From: Pelecanus crispus
Taxonomy: Eukaryota > Chordata > Aves > Pelecaniformes > Pelecanidae
DNA: 64,000 nucleotides
Reading direction: 5' to 3'
NCBI RefSeq assembly: GCF_030463565.1
Contig: NC_134676.1
Span: forward strand, 24,408,728-24,472,727
Shown here: piece by piece, positions 17,901 through 28,200 of the stretch
Numbering within the stretch: the first letter of the stretch is position 1
Layout: each line of letters begins with the position of its first letter
The notes under the pieces: model-generated
The model's database searches: none
Seen by the model: only the letters and a program-made list of their open reading frames with translations
Told to the model about the DNA's origin: nothing
Position numbers and translations under genes: made by a program

Positions 17901-20900
17901 CAATGCTGGTTCGGACAAAATGTTCCTCTAACCCACTATGCTGTCACCAGCATTGGCCATCAGTGGATACCCAGTGAAGAATAAAAGCAGGGTAAACACA
18001 ATGTTTACCTGAGTAGTCTCCCAGCCTCCATCTACTTTCAGCTCAGGGGACTGTCAGAGTTTGATGTAGTTTGTCTATTTAGTAATACTTAATAGAGCTC
18101 TCGTCAAAGTACTTATTCAGTCTCTTGTAATATTGTTTACATTTACACCCTCCTGTCTGCTGCAGGAAGAAGTATCTCCTCTTTTTGTACTGAATCTGGC
18201 TGCTACTGGCATCATTTGATAAATTCTAACTCTCATGCTGGAAGAGACAGTGAGGAGACAGTCCCTTTATACCTCTCTTTAGCACAATCCCTTCATAGGC
18301 CATCTCTTTTCTAACCTAAACTTTTAAAGCCTACTCAACTTTTCTTCACGCAGAAGTTGTTCTGCACATGTAGTTATTCTTGTTGTTCTTCCCAGCCCTG
18401 GTTCTGTTCTAGAATACTTTTTTTTTTCCCCAAAATCTAAACAACATATTAAAAATGAAGTGAATCATAAATCTGTACGCTTGTGTAAAGATGGTCTCTG
18501 TTTTATTCTCTATTTCTTTTTAATACTTCTTAACTTATGGTTTGCTTTTTTAACCACTGTTGAGCTGAGAAAATTGCACGAAAATATATCAACTCCAAGA
18601 ATTTGCTTAGCATAGAATCATTTAATAGTTTGGGGTTAGAAGGGACCATTAAAGGTCATCTAGCCCAACCCCCCTGCAATGAGCAGGGACATCTTCAACT
18701 AGATCAGGTTGCTCAGAGCCCCGTCCAACCTGACCTGGAGTGTTTCCAGGGATGGGACCTCCACTACCTCTCTGGGAAACATGTTCCCATGTTCCACCAC
18801 CCTCATTGTAAAAAATGTCTGCCTTGTATCTAGTCTGAATCTACCTTCTTTTAGTTTAAAACCATTACGCCCCTGTCCTATTGCTAAAGGCCCTACTAAA
18901 AAGTCTGTCCCCATCTTTCTTTTAAGCCCCCTTGAAGTACTGAAAGGCCGCAATAAGGTCTCCTTGCAGCCTTCTCTTCTCCAGGCTGAACAACCCCAAC
19001 TCTTTCAGCCTTTCCTTACAGGAGAGGTGTTCCATCCTGCTGATCATTTTTGTGGCCCTCCTCTGGACCCGCTCCACCAGGTCCATGTCTTCCCTGTGCT
19101 GAGGGCTCCAGAGCTGGATGCGGTACTCCAGATGAGGTCTCACCAGAGCAGAGTAGAGGGGCAGAATCATCTCCCTCAGCCTGCTGGCCATGCTTCTTTT
19201 GATGCAGCCCAGGATATGGTTGGCTTTCTGGGCTGTGAGCGCACATTGCCGAGTCATGTCCAGCTTTTCATTCACCAGTACCCCCAAGTCCTCCTCCGCA
19301 GGGCTGCTCTCAATCCCTTCATCCCCCGGCCTGTGTTGGTATCGGGGGTTGCCCTGTCCCAGGTGCAGGACCTTGCACTTGGCCTTGTTGAACGTCCTGA
19401 GGTTCACATGGGCCCACTTCTCAAGCTTCTCCAGGTCCCTCTGGATGGCGTCCCATTCCTCAGGTGTGTCATCTGCACCACTCAGCTTGGTGTCATCTGC
19501 AAACTTGCTGAAGGTGCACTTGATCCCCCTGTCTGTGTCACTGATGAAGATATTAAACAGTACTAGTCCCATTACAGACCCCTGAGGGACACATCATGAT
19601 CAATGATGGTCACCTGCGATGACCTTGTTCTGTATGTGGGACTCCTTTTCCTCATTTGCATAGCTTTACTTTTATCTGCTTCACATTTCATATATCATTT
19701 TATTGTCTCATCATTGAGGTCCTTCTGCAATTCTTCAACCTACTCTTGGCTTTACTACCCTGAGTAACTCAGTGTTATCAAAAAACTCAGTGACCTGGCT
19801 ATATGCCTGCTTTGTTACTGAGCTCACTGAACAGCTCAAGCCCCAACACAGACTACTGAGCCTGTACAGTAGTGATCTTCATCCACTGCAAGAAGTGATT
19901 TTTTGCTTCTAACTTTTGTTTCTTGTCTTTTAACAATCTATTTGTTCATGCATGGACTTTCCCATCACCCCAGGACTGCTTAGTTTCCTTAAAAACCTTT
20001 GGTTAGAGATTCTGTGTGGGTCCAAATGTATCAGAGATATCATCCACAACCACGTCTACCCCTTCAAAACACTCCCTCCCAGAGGTTGTTATAGCTATGT
20101 CACAAATCCCAAGTAGGTCATTTTACTTCTTACTGTGGCTTCTACTTGCTCAGGACTGACATGAGAATTGCAGACCTAGATGCATTCTAAATATTTTCTT
20201 TAGTACTTATAAATGTTTGGGATTTTTTTTTTTATTAGAATCTTCTATTAAGAAATGTTTCCACAGAGAGTTTTCTGGATTAATTTTTTAAGTGAAATTA
20301 TTGTCATTGATTCCAACAAATTTACGGTTTCTTTGATGACCTTGATTACTTATTGATGGTTTAGAGTGCACCTCAAAGCCTTGAACCCTGGGGACTCCTT
20401 TAATAATCCTTGCTTTGTTTCTCTAACATAACTTCTGTTTTAAAATGTGGGGTGGGAAAATCTTCCAAGGGTCTTTATTACTAGTTTGTGACAATTAACA
20501 GTGTATATGTTAGCCTTAGTATATTCAGATTGATTCTTTTTTTAATACATTAAACTGCAGCTGTGTAACAAACGAAAATTTTGATATTAAGCTTAATTAT
20601 CAGTATAGTGAATGTTGAACATGCCTGTATAAAGAAGGCTTTCCAAAAATATAGACTATTTGCAATGAAATGCTAGAAATTGTTTGAAATATGACATCAA
20701 AAATGCCCATCTTAAGTGAGTTTTGTTGGTTTTTTTTCTTTTAACTGTATACATTAGTGTTTTGTCTGGATAGCTCAAGATATGGTTAGAGTTTATCCAT
20801 TGTATGAAAGTCTGTGGTTTTATCCTGCATTTTTAAACATTTCTAATTAGAAAGGATTATGACAGTCCAATGATACAAAATACTATGAATTGATACTTTT

Positions 20901-23900
20901 AAGATGAATGTGAGGATGATACAAATGACTAGGTTGACTAAAATTTCAAGTAGCTAGCCAAACCAAATTTTTTATTTAAGAACTGGGGGTTTTGAACAGT
21001 ATTTTAAATCTCCTTTGGTACTTCAAAGTAGTTACGATTACTTTTCTTCTTTTAGTGAAGCAGCAAGTGAAGAAAGGGATTTGAGTGAAGTAAGTAACAT
21101 TTTTTTACAAATAAATCTTTGTTTTTTACTGTGTGTGAATTAGATTTTCTTAGGGGAACAAATGCTACTTCAGAGGTTTTTGAAAACTAACTAAAGTCAG
21201 GTTTCCGGCAAAAGCCTGGATGCCCTTTCAGAGCTCTAAGGATTGGCTATTGTGAATATTCACAGTAGGGTAGAGTTACTTCTGCATACTACCTACTGTA
21301 TTTTAGGAAAACTGCTTACCAGATATTTTGGTCAGTATACTAGGTATATGGGAGGTTATGTACTACAGAATGACAACCCATTAATAAAAGCTCTGAAATT
21401 GCTTCTAAAAAGAAAGTTAAAATGAAGTTTTTCATAAATAGTGATGTAACTCCGATGTCTGGGGGGAAATCTGTGTATGAGTCAGAGTCCTGTTGGAAAG
21501 ATTTCTTCAAGGAAACAAAATTTCAGTGAATATTTGTCACTTAAATTGTATTGATGAAGACCATCACCTCTGAAAGACAGGAAATCTGATTAACCAAGCA
21601 GTAACACACAACCAAACATGGAAGCTATTTTAATTACAAGGAGGTTGTCATCCATAGTGCAGAGTAAGGTTGCTAGCTGAAGTATGTCTTTGCCTCCAGC
21701 CATAGGTCATGGGGGTACACCTCTGAGTTGCTGTTGAGACAAAGTTGTAATATTTGACTAGGAATGTAATCTCCCATTCCCCAAACTGAATCCTGAAAAG
21801 TACTAATTTCTGTATCTATCCACCATGCACAGGTACTGCACTGTTGGTTGATGCACTGTGGAAATGAAGGAAACACATAATCTATCCCATTTTTGTGCCT
21901 AAAAAAAATGAAAAGTCGCTTCCACCCTGCTTCCTATTGTTTTTTCCACAAAGCATAGTACAAATTTGGGTTCTTGGACTCATCTCCTTTGTAATTTCTG
22001 CTGTGCGGGAGCATTTAAGTGTTAGAAAAGCTCTTAGAATGGTATTTAATTAATAATTCTTCACGTGTTCAAATAGCCCTTTAAGTGACCTACATTCGGG
22101 GAATATAGAACAGGGACATGTTAGGTATATTTATTTAATATGTTTATTCCAGCCTAATTAATCTGAATGCTGTTATAATAATGTCATGAAGTAGGAAATA
22201 GGAAGGCACTTTTTTTTTTTTCTGTAGATGCTCTCCTTAGATTTCATTTTGTTGAAAGATCTTAGCTAGAATCTAGCATTTCAGGCAGTTACCTGAGCCT
22301 TGTGAAGTGGTACTGTATTTTATCATCTCTCTTGGATTTACTTCAGTTAACACATCACAGGATCACTTTCGCATTTACATGGCTGCAACATGTTGGTAGT
22401 TTTTATAGTCATCCTACGAGCAAATAATTCTTCCAGATCTTCCTACATCCCCCAAATAACAAGTCCATAGCGCATAAGAGAAACTTGTTATTATTCCCTA
22501 CGTGCCTGACTTTGCTGTTCATGCTATTGAGTATTGTCCTGTTTCTCTTACTGCAGTCCTCAAGGTCATACATTTCATGCTTTGAGAGTTGGATCGTTTG
22601 TATTAACAGTACCTCATTGCTATTTGTTAAACCTCTTTTTGTGCCTAAGTCATTAATGAAAACGTTACATGAAATGTGTTCACAAGACTGAAATTTTTTT
22701 TCCCCCCGCCAGTGACATTCGTCCATTTCCCCTTTCTGCACAACTGGTTTTCCTCTCCCTATTTGTCAGTTAGCTAGTACTAAACAGTAAGTTTTGTGTA
22801 GTAGTATGGATAGATAAAGCTTGGTATCTGCCCCCCAATTCAGTTATCTTCTCAAATGGCTAAATCGTGTTACGTACAGTAGCCATTAGTCATTCTGATA
22901 CAAAATCTCTCATTACATTTTTATTTCCAAAGTGAAGAGAAGAATAGGGCAACTCCATCCAGCTAACAACAGCAGCAAAAACTACTACAGCTTTGAGGCA
23001 GGCAGCTTTGCATTTCTTTGTCACTAGGGGAACACCATCATCCAACTGAACAGCCGCTTCCCTCCTGAGTTGTCGTGTAGCCCACTCTGGGTGGAAATGC
23101 GTTAAATCTATTAGTTGGTAATAAGATTTCAGAAAAGTGAGTGTCTAAAAGATATGAGATCAGGTGGAGTTAATGAGGCAGAAGAGGGGCTAACAGAGGA
23201 GACTGGGTGGGAGAAAAGAGTAGAGTTGCAGGAGGGAAGGTGTTGAGGAGGAAGGTTATATCCTATTTTGTCAGTGTTTTTCTAGAAGAAAACTGGTGAA
23301 ATCTTGTGCAGAGTGAGGGGAATGTTCAGGGAGTTCAGGGAGTAGGGGATTCAGCTGAGTTGGACAAGTTGAACCATTTTGTCTCTCCCATTTTAAAATA
23401 CCATCCATGGAACACCCCTCCTGTTACTCAGATTTCTGTAATTTTTAATTAGCTTACTACTTAGCAATTGCAATTTGTCTAGAGTTGTTCATTTTTATTC
23501 TAGAAATTCTCCTATCCAACTCTTTGTGTTTCCATGAAATGCTCTGGCCTAAGCCCAAGCCAAATCTCCACCAGGAGTCTGTCTTTATCCTTGACTGTTA
23601 ACCACCTTGAACACAGTCCTGTCACGTTCCTTTTCCAGATTTTGTCCTCTGCCATTGACGTCTGTTTTCATCCCATCTCCCTGATAGTTTATCAAGTAAG
23701 GAAATCCTTTGGGAAGTTTCATTATCTCCTCTGTCAAACAATAACTTTCCAGGAAATTAAGTGAAATGCTGATCCTGTTCCACTTTTCTCTTTGCCCTAT
23801 TTAAAAGAACAGACAAAACCCCCACAACAACCTTTCAGTTATTTCATTGACAAGCTATTCAGCTATTTTACTGTGCTGAATATTCATGGATTTCATTTTT

Positions 23901-25243
23901 TATTCCTGACTGGTCTTCTCTTGTCTAAATCGAAAATCTAAACATGGCAGTCTGAAGATTCCTAAACGGTGACTCAGATACAACATCTGACATCCAGCTC
24001 TTGATTTTTCTCTTCTATTCCCAAAATTGTGCCTCTTGCTGCTTTTATTCTCCCTTCTCCCCCTCTATGTTTGTGGACGTGGTCTTCATCCTACTCTTCC
24101 TCCTACCTGTCAGTCACACCCAGGACATGTACATTGTCTTTAGAGTGTTCCTCTCCAAGTGCTGATGTTCTGGCAGTCTCCTGGCTACAGTACAGTCCTC
24201 TGGAATACCATTTCTAAGTCCGTCCTTTCTCTTTGTGTGGTTAAAATTACAATCACATAGCATCTTAGGCTTTTTCTTTAGCTGATTAGCGTCACTCCAA
24301 AATAAATATAAAAAGATGTGCCATCTAGTCTTTGAGCTGGCATCCTTCCATTAAGATTCACGCAGGCTTCCTTCTTCAAGGAAGGAAGTAGTCAAACTTG
24401 GATCCCTTGGTCTAGTCAGGTTGCTTCTTTATTACTGAGAGGAATGACTTATTTCTCCCTCCAAATGTCTTTGAACTAAGGTGGCTCATCCCTTTTTGCT
24501 TTCCTCTGATAGTACATCTGTAGCAAGGTGGGATGATTGGTTCCACAGGTTTTCACAGCCTCTTTTGATCAATGTGGTATTTGTAAATTCCCTCAGGGAT
24601 ACTGATGGGCAAACCTTTCCATCCCATCATGACTGTAGTATAGCCCTGTGGCAGGAAGTTCTTGATAAGTTTTGGTTTTCTTTTAGTGGAAAATGAAGGA
24701 AATGTTTAATGTGTTGCCATGATCAAATTCTGGATTCATGAACAGTGCCCAGATTAATACCACGTTACTGTGAGGTCTGCTACAGACCTGTAAGGATTTA
24801 CAGTCTAGAATAGACTGGTTTCGTTTTTTAAACTCTATAAAAAAACGTAATTTGTGTATGAAAAAATACTTAATTCTCATATTTCTAATTTTTCATTCGC
24901 TCTGAAGCAAATAAAGAGGTATTTGTTTGGAAAGTTTGCTTTGAAATGAAGGTGGGGTGGTTTTTTTGGTAAGGGATGATCTTTGTAAGAAAAGCTTTCT
25001 ATATTCAACACTCTGTAGTTAAAAACAAAAGCTAAAGGAGAAGTTTTATCATTTTAAATCAATAAAGGAGGAAGAAGAACATGATGAGGATGCTGATAGT
25101 GTAGAAGGTGAAGCTCCTAGCAATGACAGATTTCAAATAAAAGAACGCATTGCCAAGAAGTTGAAAATTGATACAAGTGAAAATGCTAAACAGCAACTGC
25201 AAGAGGAAGAAACTAAAACAGAAAAGAAAACAAGTAGTCGCAG
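5875..25243 (+). CDS. CWC27: CWC27 spliceosome-associated cyclophilin, exons 1-10 (3' partial)
   Basis: Ten plus-strand exons (5875-5916, 7165-7261, 8849-8961, 11612-11755, 12497-12595, 12765-12868, 13939-14008, 17710-17789, 21056-21089, 25068-25243) join in frame into about 319 residues. They closely follow human CWC27 (SDCCAG10), 472 residues long. Residues 12-172 are a cyclophilin-type PPIase domain, followed by a Lys/Glu-rich disordered region. CWC27 is a nuclear spliceosome component that pairs with CWC22 in the activated complex and helps seat eIF4A3 of the exon junction complex; human loss causes retinal and skeletal disease. Cyclophilin active-site equivalents R56, F61, Q64, Q112, F114 and H127 are present. 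The position of the catalytic-pocket Trp is E122, as in human CWC27, which fits the reported lack of isomerase activity. The C-terminal third lies beyond the window. Confidence 0.97.
6270..6289 (+). repeat. G20 homopolymer
   Basis: Twenty consecutive guanines followed by C and GGGG, within the CpG island just inside CWC27 intron 1. Neighbouring G-runs make stable G-quadruplex formation on the coding strand likely. Length is prone to sequencing error. Confidence 0.9.
6945..7012 (+). mobile_element. CR1 3'-end fragment
   Basis: The terminal part of a CR1 element: GGTTAATGGTTGGACTTGAT, then TTTTCCAACCTAAATGATT and an ATTCT-type tail. Only about 68 bases remain, as is typical of strongly 5'-truncated CR1 copies. 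Confidence 0.85.
7165..7261 (+). CDS. CWC27: CWC27 exon 2
   Basis: Ninety-seven bases after a TTTTTGTAG acceptor, ending before donor GTAATG. It encodes residues 15-46 plus one base, including [16 protein letters not shown], the first strands of the cyclophilin fold. Confidence 0.97.
7262..8848 (+). other. CWC27 intron 2
   Basis: A 1.6 kb AT-rich intron ending in a long poly-T acceptor tract (8828-8846). No repeat or RNA gene was recognised. Confidence 0.8.
8849..8961 (+). CDS. CWC27: CWC27 exon 3
   Basis: Follows a run of 18 or more thymines and TTTTAG. It encodes residues 47-84, including [19 protein letters not shown], the most conserved cyclophilin motif, with active-site residues R56, F61 and Q64. 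Ends AAG before donor GTACAA, phase 0. Confidence 0.98.
9391..9395. repeat. Target-site duplication, left
   Basis: ATCCA immediately before the TG of the LTR, repeated exactly after the CA end. Confidence 0.85.
9396..9966 (+). mobile_element. Solo LTR of an avian endogenous retrovirus (ERVL-like)
   Basis: A 571-base element beginning TGTCGTGGTTT and ending AAACCAGGACA; these are inverted copies of each other at 10 of 11 positions, in the TG...CA pattern of LTRs. It is flanked by the direct repeat ATCCA at 9391-9395 and 9967-9971, a 5-base target-site duplication. The start (GTTTAGCCCCAGCCAGCAAC) matches my memory of an LTR very common in non-galliform birds; family assignment is from memory. 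It holds an AATAAA at 9539-9544 and an ATA-rich tract at 9555-9602. No internal viral coding sequence is adjacent, so it is a solo LTR left by LTR-LTR recombination. The orientation assumes the AATAAA is on the sense strand. Confidence 0.88.
9555..9602. repeat. ATA/AAT-rich simple repeat in the LTR
   Basis: An interrupted AAT/ATA microsatellite inside the LTR, ending in a near-perfect (ATA)n run. Confidence 0.85.
9967..9971. repeat. Target-site duplication, right
   Basis: ATCCA immediately after the LTR's terminal CA, matching 9391-9395. Confidence 0.85.
9972..10633 (+). mobile_element. CR1 retrotransposon, 5'-truncated
   Basis: The sequence encodes the C-terminal region of CR1 ORF2, including [16 protein letters not shown] after a stretch like [11 protein letters not shown]. 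It then runs through the CR1 3' UTR to TTCCAATCTAAAGCATTCT and a short tail. The frame is broken after FSLEK, so it is dead. Its 5' truncation point lies within a few bases of the LTR insertion. The apparent 136-residue ORF beginning at 9916 is a chance fusion of LTR and CR1. Confidence 0.92.
11612..11755 (+). CDS. CWC27: CWC27 exon 4
   Basis: A 48-codon exon (residues 85-132), containing [18 protein letters not shown] and KHTIFGK of the cyclophilin core. Q112, F114 and H127 are kept, while E122 stands where active cyclophilins have Trp. The donor is GTCTGC, weak at positions +3 to +5 compared with the other introns. Confidence 0.98.
11756..12496 (+). other. CWC27 intron 4
   Basis: A 741-base AT-rich intron with a weak donor (GTCTGC) and a TTTGACAG acceptor. 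Nothing else recognised. Confidence 0.85.
12497..12595 (+). CDS. CWC27: CWC27 exon 5
   Basis: Thirty-three codons (residues 133-165), from [10 protein letters not shown] to HKIRSSE, with a TTTGACAG acceptor and GTGAGT donor. It encodes the last part of the cyclophilin domain. Confidence 0.97.
12765..12868 (+). CDS. CWC27: CWC27 exon 6
   Basis: One hundred and four bases encoding residues 166-199 plus two bases: [19 protein letters not shown] and then a Lys/Glu-rich tail. VLFNPFDDI is a hallmark of CWC27 at the end of the cyclophilin domain. Only 169 bases of intron separate it from exon 5. Phase 2 at the 3' end. Confidence 0.97.
12869..13938 (+). other. CWC27 intron 6
   Basis: A 1.07 kb AT-rich intron; donor GTAAAT, acceptor TTTTAAAG. 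No repeat recognised. Confidence 0.85.
13939..14008 (+). CDS. CWC27: CWC27 exon 7
   Basis: A 70-base exon after TTTTAAAG. It completes Lys200, then encodes [17 protein letters not shown] and VNRVSQ, an acidic conserved segment. Donor GTACTG. Confidence 0.96.
14009..17709 (+). other. CWC27 intron 7
   Basis: A 3.7 kb intron. Mostly AT-rich and unremarkable, apart from a GC-richer, CAGG-rich block at about 16250-16780 and a C-run near 17257. It ends in a long T tract before exon 8. Confidence 0.8.
16250..16780. other. GC-richer CAGG-rich block of unknown origin
   Basis: About 530 bases in which CAGG, GCAG and GGGNC-like words recur (GGGACAGGAGACAGGGCTGG at 16542-16561), with higher GC than the flanking intron. 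It has no open frame of note and no periodic unit. It may be an old interspersed repeat, but I do not recognise the family. Confidence 0.4.
17710..17789 (+). CDS. CWC27: CWC27 exon 8
   Basis: Eighty bases after a T-rich tract and TTTTAACAG. It encodes [20 protein letters not shown] and SVPAVK (residues 224-249), nearly identical to human, plus two bases of Ser250. Donor GTTAGT. Confidence 0.97.
17895..18610 (-). mobile_element. Ancient CR1/L3-like element, 3' half
   Basis: On the minus strand this resembles the 3' end of old reptile-type CR1 elements. The plus strand reads AATGGCAATGCTGGTTCGGA, then words like GGAAGAAGTATCTCCTCTTT and CCATCTCTTTTCTAACCTAA. It ends with TTTGCTTTTTTAACCACTG and CTCCAAGAAT, which belong to the RT C-terminal region of such elements. 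The decay is heavy, so the insertion long predates the CR1 inside it. Family recognition is from memory. Confidence 0.7.
18611..19600 (-). mobile_element. CR1 retrotransposon, young copy, 5'-truncated
   Basis: A minus-strand CR1 whose 216-residue open stretch (18922-19572) encodes the RT C-terminal part: FADDTKL (catalytic Asp-Asp), [29 protein letters not shown] and [12 protein letters not shown]. The 3' UTR ends near 18611 with an ATAGAATCAT tail. About 97-98% identical by eye to the CR1 at 52508-53465 on the same strand. Confidence 0.93.
19601..20110 (-). mobile_element. Ancient CR1/L3-like element, 5' part
   Basis: Continues the old element after the younger CR1. Plus-strand words such as TCATTGAGGTCCTTCTGCAA, CCCTGAGTAACTCAGTGTTA and TTGTTTCTTGTCTTTTAACA are the inverse complement of old CR1 RT sequence, in the order expected next. 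The right edge is uncertain because similarity fades between 20060 and 20160. Confidence 0.7.
21056..21089 (+). CDS. CWC27: CWC27 exon 9 (34 bases)
   Basis: A very short exon after CTTCTTTTAG, completing Ser250 and encoding [11 protein letters not shown] (251-261), then donor GTAAGT. It is poorly conserved with human but fits the reading frame between exons 8 and 10. Skipping it would shift the frame. Confidence 0.85.
21090..25067 (+). other. CWC27 intron 9
   Basis: A 4 kb intron. A purine-rich stretch lies at about 23140-23350, and pyrimidine-rich sequence follows from about 23500. Positions 22420-22700 faintly recall old CR1/L3 sequence (GTGCCTAAGTCATTAATGAA), too weak to call. No RNA gene recognised. 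Confidence 0.75.
25068..25243 (+). CDS. CWC27: CWC27 exon 10
   Basis: One hundred and seventy-six bases encoding residues 262-319: an acidic start ([15 protein letters not shown]), then [10 protein letters not shown], matching the family's RERIAKKLK, then a Lys/Glu-rich tail. The acceptor (AATAAAG) has a poor pyrimidine tract. An upstream AG at 25042-25043 would add eight in-frame residues but has an even poorer context. The donor GTAAGTA is strong. Phase 2 at the 3' end, so the gene continues. Confidence 0.93.
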
Positions 25244-28200
25244 GTAAGTATTGTGCCTTTTTTTTTTTTTCCCTTCAGCTTGTTTACAGTTAGATTTTCT
25301 GCTCAATTCCAGTTTTGCAGTTATTACATTGGTAGGTTAGTATTATGTTAGAATTATTCCCTCCTGCTTACCTCCAGCTGTGGAAGAAGGAATTGCCTAT
25401 TGCTTTCTCATTTCTTAGTTTCATTTGGCAGTTTGAACCAAACAGTTAAGTTAGATTTTGTTACACTAGGCACTTACTGATACCTTATACATAAGTTTTA
25501 TTTTTCTCTACGAGTCACAAATGAAGAGTATTTATATGTATTTATCATGCTTTACTTTATCTTTCTACAGAGTTGTAAGACTGAGTTTTGTAGCTTCTTT
25601 ATCTGTGATAACACATGGTGGTCATCCACCACTAAGACTTTACAGAAAGTAAAGGCTTCCTAGTTACGCATTGAAGTCTGGTTTAACGCAGTAGTCATTC
25701 TTACAGTGTACCAGTTTTTCAACACTGCAATTGGTTTTTAAATTCCATCTAGGGCTATTCTTAGAGGGTTGGAATATATTTATGGTTAGTAGTGTAACAC
25801 TATTCAAATTACTAAACTAGCTCTAGACAAACTTTTATGTTTCTGCAGCAGTATTGAGCTCTTTACAGATATAAAAGCATGGGTTCCAGTCATGTAATAT
25901 AGCTGTGCCAGCTTTCGTGAACACCTGTACTGATTAGCACTCAATTTTCAGTGAGTTAATTTGTTTTTTTGGAACCTTCTGTCTTGGCAGTCTTTCTTCC
26001 AGAGCTGGTGTGGAATTTCTGCATAATAGTATTTATATTGCATAAAAACATGCATCATGTATGCAAGTGATGTGTAGTGGACCTGATGCCAAGCTTACAA
26101 GGAATTATTGTCCAGTATTTCAAGAAATGTCGGCTCCAGAAGTTACTGAACAATTAAGTCTTTGCAGTTAGAAAGTTCAATGTGTAAATTTACTTATCCA
26201 GTGAAACTTACTGGAAAGCAGGGGGAGGAAGCATCAGAAAAGTAATTCAGATTTTGTGCTCTAACCCTGCACAGTTGTCCTAAATAACTGCCTGATGAAA
26301 TTACTCAGGCTTTGCCTATACTAAATTCTGCATTTGTAGTGGTTGTCTTTAGATTCTCTCCCCCTACGTTTTCCTCTGAACTGAACCATTCCTCCTCTTT
26401 TTCTTTCCTCTTTTTTTTTTTTTTCTTCCCCTGTTTACCCTCACTGCAGATGTAGTTTTATATGTAATGGCCAGGGCATATGCCAACATGGAAGACTCCA
26501 GCATAGTCTGGTTTTTGACAAAAGAATACCTGGTAGTCAATATAAACTGTTTAGAACTTCCATAGCAATTACCATCCCTATTAATAACTGGGCAGTAAAA
26601 GCTTTGGGTCAAGACACATGAAGATAAACTTGTTGTAATAATAATACACTTCGAGATAAAATACATACTAAAACTTTGGTTGGAAAACAGAAGGAATAAC
26701 TGAAACAAAATTAGTTGTTTTACAGTCATCAGAAATTCACATATGTGACTTGTACCCCTTGCAGGTTATTCTCATTTTATATGCCTATATATACCTGCTA
26801 AAAATAAAAACAACTATATCTTATTGAAGAAGGGGCTGTTGTCAGTTATGGTGGGCATGCAATCATTATGTTAATTGTAAAGCAAAACTAATTAAGAGAA
26901 AAGGGAATTCGCATCTTTATATTTGCAACTTGATGGGTATCAATCTGATTATTTTTACTGAAAGAATTTGATAGGATTTTAAAAGCAAGAGTAGTATGTT
27001 TTGAGCATTCCACGTGAGGCAGTATTTTTAACTCTGTGTGGCCTATATGTTTAGAAGCAGGCTGTGCTTTTAGAGTGGTAGGAACACTTGTGTTATTCTG
27101 GATAATTTTTTAATATTGGTATATTAAAATACACCAACTTTAAGTGTTGCTGTTTGTGTACCTTTTTTGGAGCAGTGAAAAGCCCAGTGAGAACATTGCA
27201 AGGAAAGTGATTTTTATTAACCACTTTAATAAGTTTGAGTAGCTTCCGAAAATAAAATTATATTCATGGGATTTAAGCAGGAAATCCAGTGTCCTTTTCT
27301 ACATCTCCTCCAGTATTGATCTGAATCTGAGAAGCACACCAGGTATGGTACAGAAGCCTTTGTAATTTGAGCAAATCTAAGTAAGTTCTAGTCAGTTCTT
27401 CTTCAGGCCTAGATGATGTTACTTCCAAAGTTCCTTGTAATTTTGTGTTTGCTGAAGAGAACAGCCAATATGCTTAATAGCTGGAGATAAATAAGCAGGA
27501 GCATTTGACAGCAAAAATCCAGCACAATAACATAAAAGGTTATAGTAAACAAAATCTGTAATTTAAATGGGCATTAGTTTTTCCTGTCATGTGGTTTTAC
27601 TTTTAGTTAGAGGCAAGGCAACTAACTTCCATGCTTTGGCAAACTTTATGTAGCCAACAAGACTTGTGTGGTCAGATCTGTAAACTGATGTTAATCCATT
27701 TCTTTTGGAACCGTACATGAATCTGATCTCTTTGTAGAACCATGTAGTGTTATGTACACCAGCACAAAACTCTATTTCATGAGCATTGGCTTTCTGGTTT
27801 TCATTCTTCTTCTTTAAGAGCACCTAAATCACAGTACGCGAAATTTAGTGCCATGTTTTCATGGCTGTACTAGATATAACTAGGTATGGTTTCAGAGGAC
27901 ATATACAAGACATCTTCTAAAAACGTATCCCCTGTTTTTCCTTTCTGCCATCTTTGAAGCTGTGCTGTGTGGCTGCTTTGGAAATTGGTGGCTGTACTGT
28001 CTCTACTGTAGACAGCTGGTCCACAGGAAGTATACTGAGGTCAAGGAGGATAATGGATAACTCAGATCCCAAAATCTGGTTACTAGTCCTACGTTTGAGA
28101 TCAATGCGTAATCCCAGTGGTAAATTACATGAATATTTGTCTTGTGTCAGTTAAAATGGTTATATGTCAGTATGTGGGACAAGAGTACATGAGGTAGTTT

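Larger units (their letters stand above)
17790..21055 (+). other. CWC27 intron 8
   Basis: A 3.27 kb intron largely filled by an old CR1/L3-like element (about 17895-20110, minus strand) that is interrupted by a younger CR1 (about 18611-19600, minus strand). The last 900 bases are AT-rich with no recognised feature. Confidence 0.85.

Noticed and set aside
18709..19566. 285-residue plus-strand ORF
   Set aside because: It is the antisense shadow of the CR1 RT region; the minus-strand frame carries FADDTKL. The same holds for 52592-53476 and 39630-40049.
22420..22700. Possible very old CR1/L3 fragment
   Set aside because: Only one short word (GTGCCTAAGTCATTAATGAA) recalls the family; not enough to call a feature.
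26364..26729. 121-residue minus-strand ORF with a Lys/Arg-rich end
   Set aside because: The basic end comes from a poly-pyrimidine tract (26394-26425); no homology or splice context was recognised.
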